A DNA stretch of 64,000 nt from Candidatus Chloroploca asiatica (GCF_002532075.1 NZ_LYXE01000063.1:124001-188000), one strand, 5' to 3'. Shown: positions 34,639-43,561, counted from the stretch's first letter. Numbers and translations: made by a program. Notes: generated from the sequence alone by a model not told the origin.

Positions 34639-35865
34639 ATGCCTGCGAAGATGCGACAAAATGGAACGAACCATGCCCGGATGCTGGCCGTCTATGGCAA
34701 AGGTGGCATGGGCAAGTCCTTTTTCACGACAAATCTGGTAAGCAAACTGGCCCTGCTGGGCAATCGAGTCATGCAACTCGGCTGCGATCCCAAGCACGAC
34801 AGCTGCAATGCCCTGTTTGGCGGGGTCAGCCTGCCGACGCTCGGCGATGTCTGGCGTGAGTTGAAAGAGGCTGGGCGTGAAGACCAGCTGCGCGCCGAGG
34901 ATGTTATCTTCAAGACACGGGTAATGGATCAGGCAACCGTCTATGGGTGCGAGATTGGTGGCCCCGAGGTCGGGCGCGGCTGTGGTGGGCGTGGCATTAC
35001 CTTTGGCTTTGATCTGCTCGAAAAGTTCGGGATGAGCCAGTGGGCACTTGATTATATTGTGATGGATTTCCTGGGTGATGTGGTCTGTGGAGGCTTTGCC
35101 ACGCCGCTCTCACGTTCACTGGCCGAAGAGGTGATCATCCTCTGTGGCAATGACCGCCAGAGCCTCTATGCGGCCAATAATATTGCGAGTGCGGCCCGCT
35201 ATTTTGCCCAGATGGGTGGGCGCACACGCCTGATTGGGTTAATTGTCAATCGGGATGATGGGAGCGGTGTCGCCGAGCGCTTTGCCGAGCGGATCAATCT
35301 GCCGGTACTGGCAAGTCTTCCGCTTGACCGTGGCGTGCGCGAACTCGCCGACGCATGCCAACTGGCGCTCACCGAACCACGTTTTGAGGTTATCTTTGAC
35401 CGCCTGGCACGCCAGATTATGACCCGGAGTATCCCCGAAGTCGCCATGGAAGATGTGCATCCCCTTGAGTATGCCGAGTTTTTGAAGGTCTTCGGGGCCA
35501 TCGAGCCCGATCTGGTGCCCGAAGGGGCAGGGGTCGAAGAACTAATGGGCGGGCGTGAGGCCAGGGCTATTCCGACCTTCGAACTGGGCTTGATGCAACA
35601 GGCGGTTGGCGATCAGCCTGAACTTGATCCGGCGACACGCCGGGTTGTCGGCAGATTGCTCACCGATCTTGGCATGTATGTGACCGAAGCCAACCAGGAT
35701 CCGAAAAAGGGCATGACCCTCACGATTGATGGCAATACAACCATTTGCTTTGGCAACGAGGATGAACTTGAGAGCAAACTGGCGATCTTGATCGCTTTGC
35801 AACGCTCAGGGGAACCCTACCGTTATGTTGACCTGAGAAGACCGGCAAGCCCGTTGTATCGTTAA
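34639..35865 (+). CDS. bchX: Chlorophyllide a reductase, iron protein subunit X
   Basis: NifH-like Fe protein that passes electrons to BchYZ to reduce the C7-C8 bond of chlorophyllide a. P-loop YGKGGMGKSFFTTNL, LGCDPKHDSCNALFGG, and the cluster-ligand Cys residues in GPEVGRGCGGRGITFG and DVVCGGFATPL identify BchX rather than BchL/NifH. 408 aa, longer than L-type proteins, with a C-terminal extension (MTLTIDGNTTICFGNED...) typical of X. ATG 34639 has GAGAGG upstream; the longer frame overlaps bchC. bchY and bchZ are not in the window. Confidence 0.95.
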   Translation: MPAKMRQNGTNHARMLAVYGKGGMGKSFFTTNLVSKLALLGNRVMQLGCDPKHDSCNALFGGVSLPTLGDVWRELKEAGREDQLRAEDVIFKTRVMDQATVYGCEIGGPEVGRGCGGRGITFGFDLLEKFGMSQWALDYIVMDFLGDVVCGGFATPLSRSLAEEVIILCGNDRQSLYAANNIASAARYFAQMGGRTRLIGLIVNRDDGSGVAERFAERINLPVLASLPLDRGVRELADACQLALTEPRFEVIFDRLARQIMTRSIPEVAMEDVHPLEYAEFLKVFGAIEPDLVPEGAGVEELMGGREARAIPTFELGLMQQAVGDQPELDPATRRVVGRLLTDLGMYVTEANQDPKKGMTLTIDGNTTICFGNEDELESKLAILIALQRSGEPYRYVDLRRPASPLYR

Positions 35866-35880
35866 GCGAAGGAAGGCCCG

Positions 35881-36048
35881 ATGAAGCTAGAAACCCCTTC
35901 GAAAGTCGCCTTGACCGAGTACGTGTTGGCACCCTGGCATTTGCGCCTACGCTGGTGGGCCTGTGGGTTCTTTTGGAGCTGGTGCCAGGGTTTTGAAGCC
36001 CACCATGTGACATCGCCAGAACAGGCCAATCCCCTGTGGCGTCGGTAA
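35881..36048 (+). CDS. 55-aa Trp-rich small protein downstream of bchX
   Basis: Too short for usual ORF cutoffs. ATG 35881 is preceded by an excellent site (GAAGGAAGG, four bases from the ATG) and lies 15 bp after the bchX stop. The product has six Trp in 55 residues, concentrated in APWHLRLRWWACGFFWSW, with two Cys and several His (EAHHVTSPEQ) after it. The central segment could be a short amphipathic or membrane-inserted helix. Its close spacing to bchX suggests co-translation and a role tied to pigment synthesis. No family recognised; homologues were not searched. Confidence 0.6.
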   Translation: MKLETPSKVALTEYVLAPWHLRLRWWACGFFWSWCQGFEAHHVTSPEQANPLWRR

Positions 36049-36107
36049 GATAGCTCATCATAACGGGTTATATGGCACCTTGGTGATGAAGCATACTTGC
36101 AGCAATA

Positions 36108-36138
36108 TGGTACAATAGAACATGAAGGACAGTCCTTC
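36108..36138 (+). promoter_or_regulatory. Candidate extended -10 and palindromic operator before the second small gene
   Basis: TGGTACAAT (36108-36116) is an extended -10 box without a clear -35. Eight bases on is the 15-bp palindrome GAAGGACAGTCCTTC (36124-36138), right where a repressor could block initiation. This would give bchID its own promoter. No other gene is seen in 36049-36213. Confidence 0.4.
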
Positions 36139-36213
36139 GGAAGCTCATAGCTACAGTTCCATGGTGCCATTCTTCGCGTCAAACCGTACGCGACAAATGA
36201 TAGGAGTAGGGGT

Positions 36214-36414
36214 ATGCCAGCAGGTCTTGGTGAGGCCACGCAAATGATTGGCCCGATCACCCCGGCGCTCATGTGCTGGGCAAGTTTGATTATTACGGTA
36301 CTTGCACTCGGTTTGACCTTTTTCTGGACCAATATCACGGCCTTTGCACGGCGTGCGCGCAATGGCCAGCGTGTTCCTACGGCCGGTTCGGTGGTGAAAC
36401 GCTCCGAACGCTGA
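36214..36414 (+). CDS. 66-aa single-pass membrane protein in the bch block
   Basis: ATG 36214 has a TAGGAGTAGGGG ribosome-binding site. The product has one strong TM helix (about residues 18-40, LMCWASLIITVLALGLTFFW) and a basic tail (ARRARNGQRVPTAGSVVKRS), so the C-terminus is probably cytoplasmic. It has no His positioned as in light-harvesting alpha/beta peptides, so a pigment-binding LH role is not supported. It lies between bchX and bchI and may help place or stabilise a pigment enzyme. Function unknown. Confidence 0.65.
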   Translation: MPAGLGEATQMIGPITPALMCWASLIITVLALGLTFFWTNITAFARRARNGQRVPTAGSVVKRSER

Positions 36415-36436
36415 CGTCATTTCGGTAACGTGTGTG

Positions 36437-36479
36437 ATGCGAAGTGCAAGGTGTGCTCGCTACATGTTGCACTTCGCAT
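36437..36479 (+). other. Hairpin upstream of bchI
   Basis: ATGCGAAGTGCAA (36437-36449) pairs perfectly over 13 bp with 36467-36479. Only TTT follows, so it may be a partial terminator after the small membrane gene or an mRNA-stability element ahead of the bchI ribosome-binding site. Confidence 0.6.
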
Positions 36480-36497
36480 TTCAATGAGGTGAAAACT

Positions 36498-37607
36498 GTG
36501 CCCACGGCTACTGAGCCTGAGCTTCCTCAGACGCTGTCTAATGGTGCTGTCCCCCCATCTTCTGCACCTGTTCCTCCGTACCCGTTCGCTGCAATTGTTG
36601 GTCAGGCCGAGCTCAAACTAGCTCTGCTGCTTTGTGTTGTGAATCCAACGATTGGCGGGGTGATGGTGATGGGCCATCGCGGTACCGCCAAATCAACAGC
36701 TGTCCGTGCGCTGGCGGCGATGTTGCCACCAATCAAGGCTGTGCCTGGTTGTCCGTATTCATGTTCCCCTGATCGTACGGCTGGGCTATGTGAGCGCTGT
36801 ACAACGCATAATGAGCCTGGGGGAAGGAAAGCAGCGCGGCATCCATCAGCAGTGACCATTGCAGTGCCAGTGGTCGATCTCCCATTGGGCGCGACTGAAG
36901 ACCGCGTCTGTGGTACGCTTGATATTGAACGCGCTCTGACGCAGGGTGTGCAGGCGTTTGCCCCAGGGTTGCTGGCCCGCGCCAATCGTGGCTTCCTCTA
37001 CATCGACGAGGTAAACCTGCTCGAGGATCACCTCGTGGATGTGTTGCTCGACGTGGCTGCCAGTGGTACCAATGTGGTTGAGCGTGAAGGCATCAGTATC
37101 CGTCACCCGGCACGTTTTGTCCTGGTAGGTAGCGGCAACCCTGAAGAAGGTGATCTGCGACCGCAGTTGCTTGACCGCTTTGGCTTGCACGCGCGCATCA
37201 CAACGATCACGTGTGTCGAAGAGCGTGTCGAAATTGTGAAGCGCCGTCGTGCCTATGATACCGATCCCTTTGCCTTTGTCGAGGAGTGGGCGAAAGAGAC
37301 GGCCAAAGTGCAGCGTAAAATCAAGGGTGCCCAGAAACGGTTGCCTGAAGTCACGTTGCCTGACCCGATTCTTTACAAGATCGCTGAACTCTGTGTCAAA
37401 CTCGAAATTGATGGGCATCGGGGTGAGTTGACATTGAGCCGGGCAGCCAGTTCACTGGCGGCATTTGAGGGTCATAACGAGGTGCGCATGGAGGATGTCC
37501 GGCGCATTGCCAATCTTGCGCTGCGTCATCGCCTCCGCAAAGACCCCCTCGAGACCCAAGACGACTCGGTGCGCATTGAACGTGCGGTCGAAGAGGTGCT
37601 GACGTAG
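36498..37607 (+). CDS. bchI: Magnesium-chelatase AAA+ subunit I
   Basis: ATPase subunit of the enzyme inserting Mg2+ into protoporphyrin IX. After a Pro-rich lead come YPFAAIVGQAELKLALLL, Walker A VMGHRGTAKSTAVRAL, the PFSCSPD-like CPYSCSPDRT insert, VVDLPLGATEDRVCGTLD, Walker B GFLYIDEVNLLEDHLVD, and the sensor and arginine-finger region LVGSGNPEEGDLRPQLLDRF. GTG 36498 is chosen because AGGTG lies seven bases upstream; the longer frame would read through a hairpin. 369 aa, usual length. BchD follows; BchH is not here. Confidence 0.95.
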   Translation: MPTATEPELPQTLSNGAVPPSSAPVPPYPFAAIVGQAELKLALLLCVVNPTIGGVMVMGHRGTAKSTAVRALAAMLPPIKAVPGCPYSCSPDRTAGLCERCTTHNEPGGRKAARHPSAVTIAVPVVDLPLGATEDRVCGTLDIERALTQGVQAFAPGLLARANRGFLYIDEVNLLEDHLVDVLLDVAASGTNVVEREGISIRHPARFVLVGSGNPEEGDLRPQLLDRFGLHARITTITCVEERVEIVKRRRAYDTDPFAFVEEWAKETAKVQRKIKGAQKRLPEVTLPDPILYKIAELCVKLEIDGHRGELTLSRAASSLAAFEGHNEVRMEDVRRIANLALRHRLRKDPLETQDDSVRIERAVEEVLT

Positions 37608-37633
37608 TTGACGCTTGCAGCAGACAGACCATC

Positions 37634-37657
37634 GGCAGCGCCGGCTCAGGCGCTGCC
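37634..37657 (+). other. Hairpin between bchI and bchD
   Basis: GGCAGCGCC (37634-37642) pairs with GGCGCTGCC (37649-37657) around GGCTCA. No T-tract follows. Probably an intraoperonic element adjusting the BchI:BchD ratio, which is a guess. Confidence 0.5.
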
Positions 37658-37716
37658 CGCTGACTATGGGCGTGAGCGCTCGTCTGTTCCTGCTCTAGGT
37701 GCGTAAGGTGAACGCT

Positions 37717-39657
37717 ATGCCTCTGGTTACGGTTGCCCAACGTGGGATGCCCTTCTCGGCTCTCGTCGGGCTTGATGCGGCGCGCCAGGCGCTGCTCCTC
37801 CTCGCCGTCGATCCCGGTCTTGGTGGGGCGGTCATTGCCGCCGGGGTTGGCACGGGCAAAAGCACGCTGGTACGTGCGTTTGCGCAACTGATTGATGAGC
37901 AGATTTTTGTAGAACTGCCCGTCGGGGTGACAGAAGATCGTTTGCTAGGTGGCCTCGATCTCGAGGCCACGCTTGCCCGTGGCGAACGGGTGCATCGTAG
38001 TGGGGTGCTAGCCCGTGCTCACGGTGGCCTACTCTATGCCGATGGGGTGAATCTGCTTGACGATAGCACGATTAACCATCTGCTCGCTGCGCTCGATAGC
38101 GGGGTGGTGCGCGTAGAACGCGAAGGGTTGAGTGTGGTTGAACCCTCACGATTTGCGTTGATCGCGACCTATGATCCCGATGAAGGCCCGCCCCGGCGTC
38201 ACCTGATGGATCGCATTGGCTTGATTGCCGCCCCGATTTCCCAGGCCCCGGCACCTGCCCGCGCCGAGGTCGTGCGCCGTAATCTCACGCTTGACCGTGA
38301 ACGTCTGGTGACCCTGAAACGGTCAAAGAAGACCTCTTTGCTCCTCGAAGGCCTCAGTGGCGATTTCGAAGATGAAGATGCGCTCTTGCAGGCGATGGTG
38401 ATGGCAGCACGCGAAGCGCTGAAAGAAGTCACGATCGATGAGCCTCAAGTTACGCAGCTAATTCAGGCCGCGCTGGCGCTCGGCGTCGAAGGTCATCGGG
38501 CTGATATTTTTGCGACCCGTGTGGCCCTGGCCTCGGCAGCACTCGCTGGACGCGAAAAGGTCGCTGATGAGGATCTAGAGCGCGCCGTGCGTTTTGTGCT
38601 GTTGCCACGTGCCACCCGTACCCCACAGATGGAGGCACCACCGCCGCCACCCGAAGAACCCCCACCGCCCGAGGAGCCGCCACCGCCCTCGCAGAGCGAA
38701 GAGAATAATGAAGATGAAGAAGAGAAGCCCCCGCCCCCGCCTGAAGAATTGACAGTGGAAGATCTGATCCTGGCGGCTCTCGATAGCGAGATCCCGCCTG
38801 ATGTGCTAGAGACACCCTTTACGGTGCGCCGCAACGGGCGGAGTGGGTCACGTGGGACAACCTCTGGCTTGCGTGGGCGGCATATTCGCTCGATCCCCGG
38901 TCTTCCCTCACAGGGGCGGCTGGATGTTGTGGCAACGCTGCGCGCGGCGGCACCGTGGCAACGGGTACGGCACGAAGAAGCCATTCAACGACCACGCGCT
39001 GAGGTACACAAACGCCACATTCGGCTCAAAGCCGACGATCTCCATATCAAGAAATATCGCAGCAAAGCGGGGACACTCTTCTGCTTTCTGGTAGATGCCA
39101 GTGGATCGATGGCGCTGCACCGAATGCGTCAGGCAAAAGGGGCCGTCAATGCGCTGTTGCAACAGGCGTATGTGCATCGGGACCAGGTGGCGCTGCTGGC
39201 GTTTCGTGGGGAAGAGGCCGAAGTGCTCTTGCCACCGTCGCAGAGTGTCGAACTGGCGAAACGAGCCCTTGATGTGCTGCCCACAGGCGGTGGAACACCC
39301 CTGGCGGCGGCGTTGCTCGCGGCCTATCAGGTCGCCGAGCAGGCCCGTGCACGGGGTATTCATCGAACCACCATGGTGATTATTACCGATGGGCGGCCCA
39401 ATGTGCCATTACGCCCCGACCCGAGCCATGATAAGCAGACTCGTCTGGAAGTTGCGCGCCGGGAAGTCCAGACCCTGAGTGCGCGTTTGCACGCAGCCGG
39501 GATCGGTGCCGTGGTGATTGATACCCAACGCAGCTTTATCAGTCGAGGCGAAGCGCAACAACTGGCTGCCTGGCTGGGCGGGCGTTATGTCTATCTACCG
39601 CAAGGTCGTGGTGAACAGATCGCCCAGGCTGTGCTCGATGCCAGCACGGAAAGTTGA
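37717..39657 (+). CDS. bchD: Magnesium-chelatase subunit D
   Basis: 646-aa partner of BchI. An inactive-type AAA+ domain (about 1-290; GVGTGKSTLVRAF, LYADGVNLLDDSTINHL) is followed by a Pro/Glu-rich linker (about 305-350, PPPPPEEPPPPEEPPPP) and a C-terminal von Willebrand A domain whose MIDAS motif is FLVDASGSMALHR (about residue 460), plus LPTGGGTPLAAAL and ITDGRPNVPL. ATG 37717 has AAGGTG seven bases upstream. The acidic Pro linker is characteristic of BchD/ChlD and bridges the ring of I subunits. Confidence 0.95.
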   Translation: MPLVTVAQRGMPFSALVGLDAARQALLLLAVDPGLGGAVIAAGVGTGKSTLVRAFAQLIDEQIFVELPVGVTEDRLLGGLDLEATLARGERVHRSGVLARAHGGLLYADGVNLLDDSTINHLLAALDSGVVRVEREGLSVVEPSRFALIATYDPDEGPPRRHLMDRIGLIAAPISQAPAPARAEVVRRNLTLDRERLVTLKRSKKTSLLLEGLSGDFEDEDALLQAMVMAAREALKEVTIDEPQVTQLIQAALALGVEGHRADIFATRVALASAALAGREKVADEDLERAVRFVLLPRATRTPQMEAPPPPPEEPPPPEEPPPPSQSEENNEDEEEKPPPPPEELTVEDLILAALDSEIPPDVLETPFTVRRNGRSGSRGTTSGLRGRHIRSIPGLPSQGRLDVVATLRAAAPWQRVRHEEAIQRPRAEVHKRHIRLKADDLHIKKYRSKAGTLFCFLVDASGSMALHRMRQAKGAVNALLQQAYVHRDQVALLAFRGEEAEVLLPPSQSVELAKRALDVLPTGGGTPLAAALLAAYQVAEQARARGIHRTTMVIITDGRPNVPLRPDPSHDKQTRLEVARREVQTLSARLHAAGIGAVVIDTQRSFISRGEAQQLAAWLGGRYVYLPQGRGEQIAQAVLDASTES

Positions 39658-39673
39658 GCAGTGGTGTACATCT

Positions 39674-40888
39674 ATGCTGGTCTACATTGCTTACCCCACC
39701 AGTCTGACGTTGCAGTCGGCCAATGCGTTGCAAACGTATACCACCCTGCGTGAACTGCGGGTTCGTCGACCTGACACGCTGGCATTGATCCCACGCTGGG
39801 GGCGCGAAGCGAGTCGGTTTGAGGAGGTAGGGGCCGTGCATCTGCCCCGCCCGGCGATTGGGAAGCTCTCACGTCTCTACAAATCAACGTTGCTCTACTA
39901 CCTTGAGCACACAGCCTTTGCGTTTATGACAGCGGCACTGATCGCACCACGACGACACGAGGTTGAAGCTGTCTACGTACGGCAGGTGATCTGTGCCGCC
40001 TGGTGGGCCGGCGTGCTCGGGCCACGCCTGGGGATACCAGTGATCTACGAGGCACACGACCTGGAGGCGAGGAATCCATCGCGGGCACGGGAACCGTGGG
40101 CCGAGGGACTTTTGCACCTGATTGATCGCATCGCACTGACGCAGTCTTCGGCGGTTGTGTCGCTGACCGACGATTTTCGGCAGTTGCTGGCAACGCTTGG
40201 CTGGCGCAACCTGGACGAAGTATTTGTCGTTCCCGACGCCTATGACGAGCAGATTTTTGCGCAAGGGAATCGGCAGGAAGCCCGGCAAACCCTGGGGCTC
40301 CCCGCCGAAGCACCGATCATCGCGTACGCAGGCATGACGTTCGCGCATCGGTGGCTTGAGGGTCTGCTGGCCGCGTGCGCGGAACTGCGGCAAAAATGCC
40401 CAGATCTGGTGCTCATCCTGGCAGGCGGGCGGGATCACGAACGCGAGGCTTTGCGCAAGCAGGCCTATGATCTTGGTTTTGGTGATGGTGGGCAGCAGCA
40501 AGGACAGGGCGTCTGCCTGCTCATCCCACCACGGCCCCAGACCGAGATTGTCACCTACCTGCAGGCAGCCGATGTCCTGGCGATACCAGACACGGTAACA
40601 GACATTACAGCCTCGCCGCTGAAACTCTTTGAATATCTTGCCCTGGGTCAACCGATTGTACTGCCCATCTTGCCTGCATTGCAAGAGATTGTGCCCCTGC
40701 ACCTGAGTCACACCTTTGCCCGACGCGATCAAGCAGGTCTGACGAAGGCCTTGGGGGACGCGCTGGCACGGGCACCGGATAGGAGGCGGGCGATGGCACG
40801 CCGGGTAATCGCGGCCGAACACACCTATGGCAAACGCGCCGAACGCATTCTCGCGGTTGTGAACCGCATCAAGAACAACGAGCCCTGA
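39674..40888 (+). CDS. GT-B glycosyltransferase, family 4-like
   Basis: 404-aa enzyme with two Rossmann-like halves. The N half includes VYIAYPTSLTLQSANALQTY and IYEAHDLEARNPSRA; the C half has IIAYAGMTFAHRWLEGLL, VLILAGGRDHERE and the EX7E-type region ITASPLKLFEYLALGQPIVL, typical of group 1 (GT4). The start ATG 39674 lies 16 bp after bchD; the longer frame overlaps bchD and is rejected. Ribosome-binding site is weak. It may be co-transcribed with bchD; whether it acts on a glycosylated pigment or carotenoid, or on lipid or polysaccharide, cannot be told. Confidence 0.85.
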   Translation: MLVYIAYPTSLTLQSANALQTYTTLRELRVRRPDTLALIPRWGREASRFEEVGAVHLPRPAIGKLSRLYKSTLLYYLEHTAFAFMTAALIAPRRHEVEAVYVRQVICAAWWAGVLGPRLGIPVIYEAHDLEARNPSRAREPWAEGLLHLIDRIALTQSSAVVSLTDDFRQLLATLGWRNLDEVFVVPDAYDEQIFAQGNRQEARQTLGLPAEAPIIAYAGMTFAHRWLEGLLAACAELRQKCPDLVLILAGGRDHEREALRKQAYDLGFGDGGQQQGQGVCLLIPPRPQTEIVTYLQAADVLAIPDTVTDITASPLKLFEYLALGQPIVLPILPALQEIVPLHLSHTFARRDQAGLTKALGDALARAPDRRRAMARRVIAAEHTYGKRAERILAVVNRIKNNEP

Positions 40889-41011
40889 TTTGACGCAATG
40901 TGCTAAAAGCGTGTACCATACGTCATGGAGAGGCAGAATTGGTCGCCTCTCCATGCAGACGTTTGCGAGTTTGCAGGCGAGCAAGTACCTGTAAACCACC
41001 AGGAGTCACGT

Positions 41012-41368
41012 ATGATCACCATTATCATCTGGGCGGGCGTCGGTCTGGTTGTCCTCGGTGTGGGGGGAGGCATTGCCACCACTGCCACAACCGCCTTTAT
41101 TCCGGCCCTCTTTGGGCTAGTTCTGATCGTTTTAGGCTGGCTGGCACGCAATCCAGCGCGTACCAGGCTAATGACGCTCATCGCGTTGGGGATCGCAGCG
41201 CTGGGGACCATTGCGGCGCTCGCCAATGTCGGGCGTCTGGCTGGGGCAGGCGGGGTCGGCCTGAATGCGGCAACCTTCTCGAACCTCATCATGGCCTTCT
41301 TCAGCGTACTACCACTTGGCTTCTGGGCCGTGGAGCGGATGACAGGCATGAAGTTGTTGGAGGATTAG
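41012..41368 (+). CDS. Small multi-pass membrane protein, 118 aa
   Basis: ATG 41012 has CAGGAG upstream. Three or four TM helices make up nearly the whole protein (MITIIIWAGVGLVVLGVGGG, TTAFIPALFGLVLIVLGWLA, LMTLIALGIAALGTIAALA, NLIMAFFSVLPLGFWAVER). The longer upstream frame lacks a start signal. No motif recognised. A strong bidirectional terminator follows. Confidence 0.7.
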   Translation: MITIIIWAGVGLVVLGVGGGIATTATTAFIPALFGLVLIVLGWLARNPARTRLMTLIALGIAALGTIAALANVGRLAGAGGVGLNAATFSNLIMAFFSVLPLGFWAVERMTGMKLLED

Positions 41369-41388
41369 CGGGAAACCGATGCTGGGGC

Positions 41389-41419
41389 AAAAAAAGGCCA
41401 GCGACACTGGCCTTTTTTT
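41389..41419. terminator. Bidirectional intrinsic terminator
   Basis: AAAAAAAGGCCAG (41389-41401) pairs over 13 bp with CTGGCCTTTTTTT (41407-41419) around CGACA, giving a GC stem with a T7 tail in both directions. It separates the membrane gene from the convergent ABC-2 permease. Confidence 0.93.
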
Positions 41420-41438
41420 GCGTGCCAGCACACAGCAC

Positions 41439-42503
41439 CTAGACTGTCCCAAGGCGATAATTACGGCGGGTCAAGCCAGCAAGGATAGCGCCGGTCACGG
41501 CAATCAGCGCAAGCAGGACACCGAGCAAACCGGCAATATCAGCGAGACGCGCATTGTGCTGAACGATCTCGATGACGGGTTGCACAAGATAGTAGGTTGG
41601 AAAGATACGTGCGATCCACTGCGGAATGTCGGGAAAGAGGGCAATCAAGGCGGGCGCATACAAAAGCAAACCGATGGCCTTGATCGTGGCAAAGAGCGAA
41701 TTGACATCCTTGACAAGCACTCCCATCACAATCCCCAGTTCGGCGGAGAAGATCGCCCCCAAGAGCAAGACCCCCGCGACAAGGCCAGTGCGCTCGTTAA
41801 GGGCACCATTGAGCGCAAGCACAACCAGCGCCATGACGGTACTCAAGCCAACGCCAAGCAAGCCCTTGGCAAGGTACACATCAGCGGTGGTCGCCGGCGT
41901 GATCGCCAACGCCGTCAGCGTCCGGTGCTGTTTTTCGCTGACCAGCGATGAAGCAGGGAGCATCATTGCCCCAAAGACGACACTCATCAAGATGAGCAGC
42001 GGCAAGATGCGATCTTGCCAAGGCAAGGCGACGGTATCGCCAAGTATCGTGGTCGTCAAAGTTACAGGTAGCTCCTGTCCCGCGATCTGACGCGTCCAGG
42101 CAACAAGGGCTGTACTGAGCAGAGCGCGATCCTTCAGCAGACTCTCGCCCCAGACATAAGCGATCATCGTTGTTGGTTGGCCTGCGGCAAGCTGCGCATC
42201 AAAATCTGCCGGTACGACCACGCCCATATCAATGGCCCCCCGACGAGTTGCTGCCTCGAGTTCAACCTGCGTAGCAAAGATCGTCAGCCGGATCGAGGTC
42301 ATCGCAGCGGCTGATTGGCTCAACCGCGAGGATCCCTCATCAACGATACCAAGGCGGGGCTTGCCACTAAAGAGCGTCCCAAAGAGCAGCGCAAGGGCGA
42401 GGCTGAGGACAAGAGGAACCACCACAGCAAAGATAAAAATAATATTCTTGGGGCCCTGCACCAATTCACGATAGAGCAAAACCCCCACTCGATAGAGACT
42501 CAT
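41439..42503 (-). CDS. ABC-2 transporter permease (YhgE/Pip-like), second
   Basis: 354 aa: one N-terminal TM helix (about 20-42), a large extracytoplasmic loop (about 45-170, LGIVDEGSSRLSQSAAAM), then five TM helices at the C-terminal half. This 1+5 arrangement is the ABC-2 membrane_2/3 type seen in drug and antibiotic exporters. The segment ASSLVSEKQHRTLTALAITP is the conserved coupling-helix region. Starts with ATG overlapping the previous stop as ATGA. Last gene of a three-gene exporter; homologous to the permease upstream, so they likely form a heterodimer. Confidence 0.88.
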   Translation of the reverse strand: MSLYRVGVLLYRELVQGPKNIIFIFAVVVPLVLSLALALLFGTLFSGKPRLGIVDEGSSRLSQSAAAMTSIRLTIFATQVELEAATRRGAIDMGVVVPADFDAQLAAGQPTTMIAYVWGESLLKDRALLSTALVAWTRQIAGQELPVTLTTTILGDTVALPWQDRILPLLILMSVVFGAMMLPASSLVSEKQHRTLTALAITPATTADVYLAKGLLGVGLSTVMALVVLALNGALNERTGLVAGVLLLGAIFSAELGIVMGVLVKDVNSLFATIKAIGLLLYAPALIALFPDIPQWIARIFPTYYLVQPVIEIVQHNARLADIAGLLGVLLALIAVTGAILAGLTRRNYRLGTV

Positions 42504-43561
42504 CGGAATCTCCTTTGCAGCGTCAGCGTACCAATGGTCATCAGTACCGCTGCATACGCCAGCAAGACCAGCAGATTGGCACCAACCTCGCGCCAGCCGG
42601 CCGCAAAATTAAGGGTACGAAAGAGGGTATCAACGAGATAATACGACGGGATCAGCCGCATCCAGTTGGAAGTCAGACCGGGGATCAAGAGGCTCAGCGT
42701 CGGCAACGCGAGCAAGAGCATCGCGAGGATGCCCCAACCCATCACCGACATCAAATCGCGCCCGACGGAAGCAATCAGGAACGCCACCCCGGTCACCATG
42801 GCCGCCCCAGCGAGAAGGGCGAGCAAATTCAACAAGGGCTGAGCCGTGAGGCCCCCGGTAACCAGCAAGAGCAACGCAGCCTGCGCAAAAGCAAAGAGCG
42901 ACCCAAAGATCCCTTTCGCAAGAAAGAGCCCGCGCATCGTCAAAGGGGTCACCAGCAACGCCCGGATGGTACCACCCTCGACCTCACTCGCAATCAGACT
43001 GGCGAGACCGAGGCATTCCACCATCAAGATAAAGACCACCAGTAGTGGCAGCATGCGCTGGCGAGGGGCAATCTGCGCCCCGGCCATATCAGGGCCAAGC
43101 ACCGTCTCGGTGACCTCAATTGGCAATTCCTGTCCAAGAATGAGAAAGACAAACTCTTGCAACGCCACCTGGTAGATGGACACAAACTCGGGGGGAACAT
43201 CGGGGGCAAGGAAGAGGGTCACCTGAGGTTGCGTACCAGCCTGCAACTGAGCGGCGAGATCATCAGGAAAGACAAAGCCAACGGGAAGATCGCCGGCAAG
43301 GATGGCAGCCTGTAACTCTTCTGAGGTAGCAAAACGAGCGATGCGCACCTCATCAGCACTGCTCAACTCAGCCTCAAGCGCAGGAGGAGCCTCGGCGAGC
43401 ACCAACCCGAGCGCAAGCGTCTCATCAACCGTTTTGGGAAGAAGAAAGTAGAGGCCGGTAAAAGCCACCAGCGACAAAACGGTCACAAGGGCAAAGAAGC
43501 GATTGGCAAAATAGCCCTTGAAATCCTTGGCAATGAGCGCGGTCAGCATCATCGTGGTCAT
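42500..43561 (-). CDS. ABC-2 transporter permease, first
   Basis: 353 aa with the same 1+5 TM plan as its neighbour: N-terminal helix (about 20-40), exoloop to about 170, then five TM helices. The coupling segment reads SEVEGGTIRALLVTPLTMRG. ATGA overlap with the ATPase gene gives translational coupling. It forms a heterodimeric exporter with the next gene and the ATPase. Substrate unknown. Confidence 0.88.
   Translation of the reverse strand: MTTMMLTALIAKDFKGYFANRFFALVTVLSLVAFTGLYFLLPKTVDETLALGLVLAEAPPALEAELSSADEVRIARFATSEELQAAILAGDLPVGFVFPDDLAAQLQAGTQPQVTLFLAPDVPPEFVSIYQVALQEFVFLILGQELPIEVTETVLGPDMAGAQIAPRQRMLPLLVVFILMVECLGLASLIASEVEGGTIRALLVTPLTMRGLFLAKGIFGSLFAFAQAALLLLVTGGLTAQPLLNLLALLAGAAMVTGVAFLIASVGRDLMSVMGWGILAMLLLALPTLSLLIPGLTSNWMRLIPSYYLVDTLFRTLNFAAGWREVGANLLVLLAYAAVLMTIGTLTLQRRFR

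Noticed and set aside
35862-36362. Minus-strand 166-codon frame over the two small bch-block genes
   Set aside because: Opposes two short frames with good ribosome-binding sites; Cys/Ser/Arg-rich composition typical of a shadow frame.
36214-36414. Light-harvesting alpha or beta peptide
   Set aside because: One TM helix is present but no His in the position needed to bind bacteriochlorophyll.
39884-40999. 371-codon minus-strand frame opposite the GT4 gene
   Set aside because: Antisense of a well-supported glycosyltransferase; Cys/His/Arg-rich random composition.
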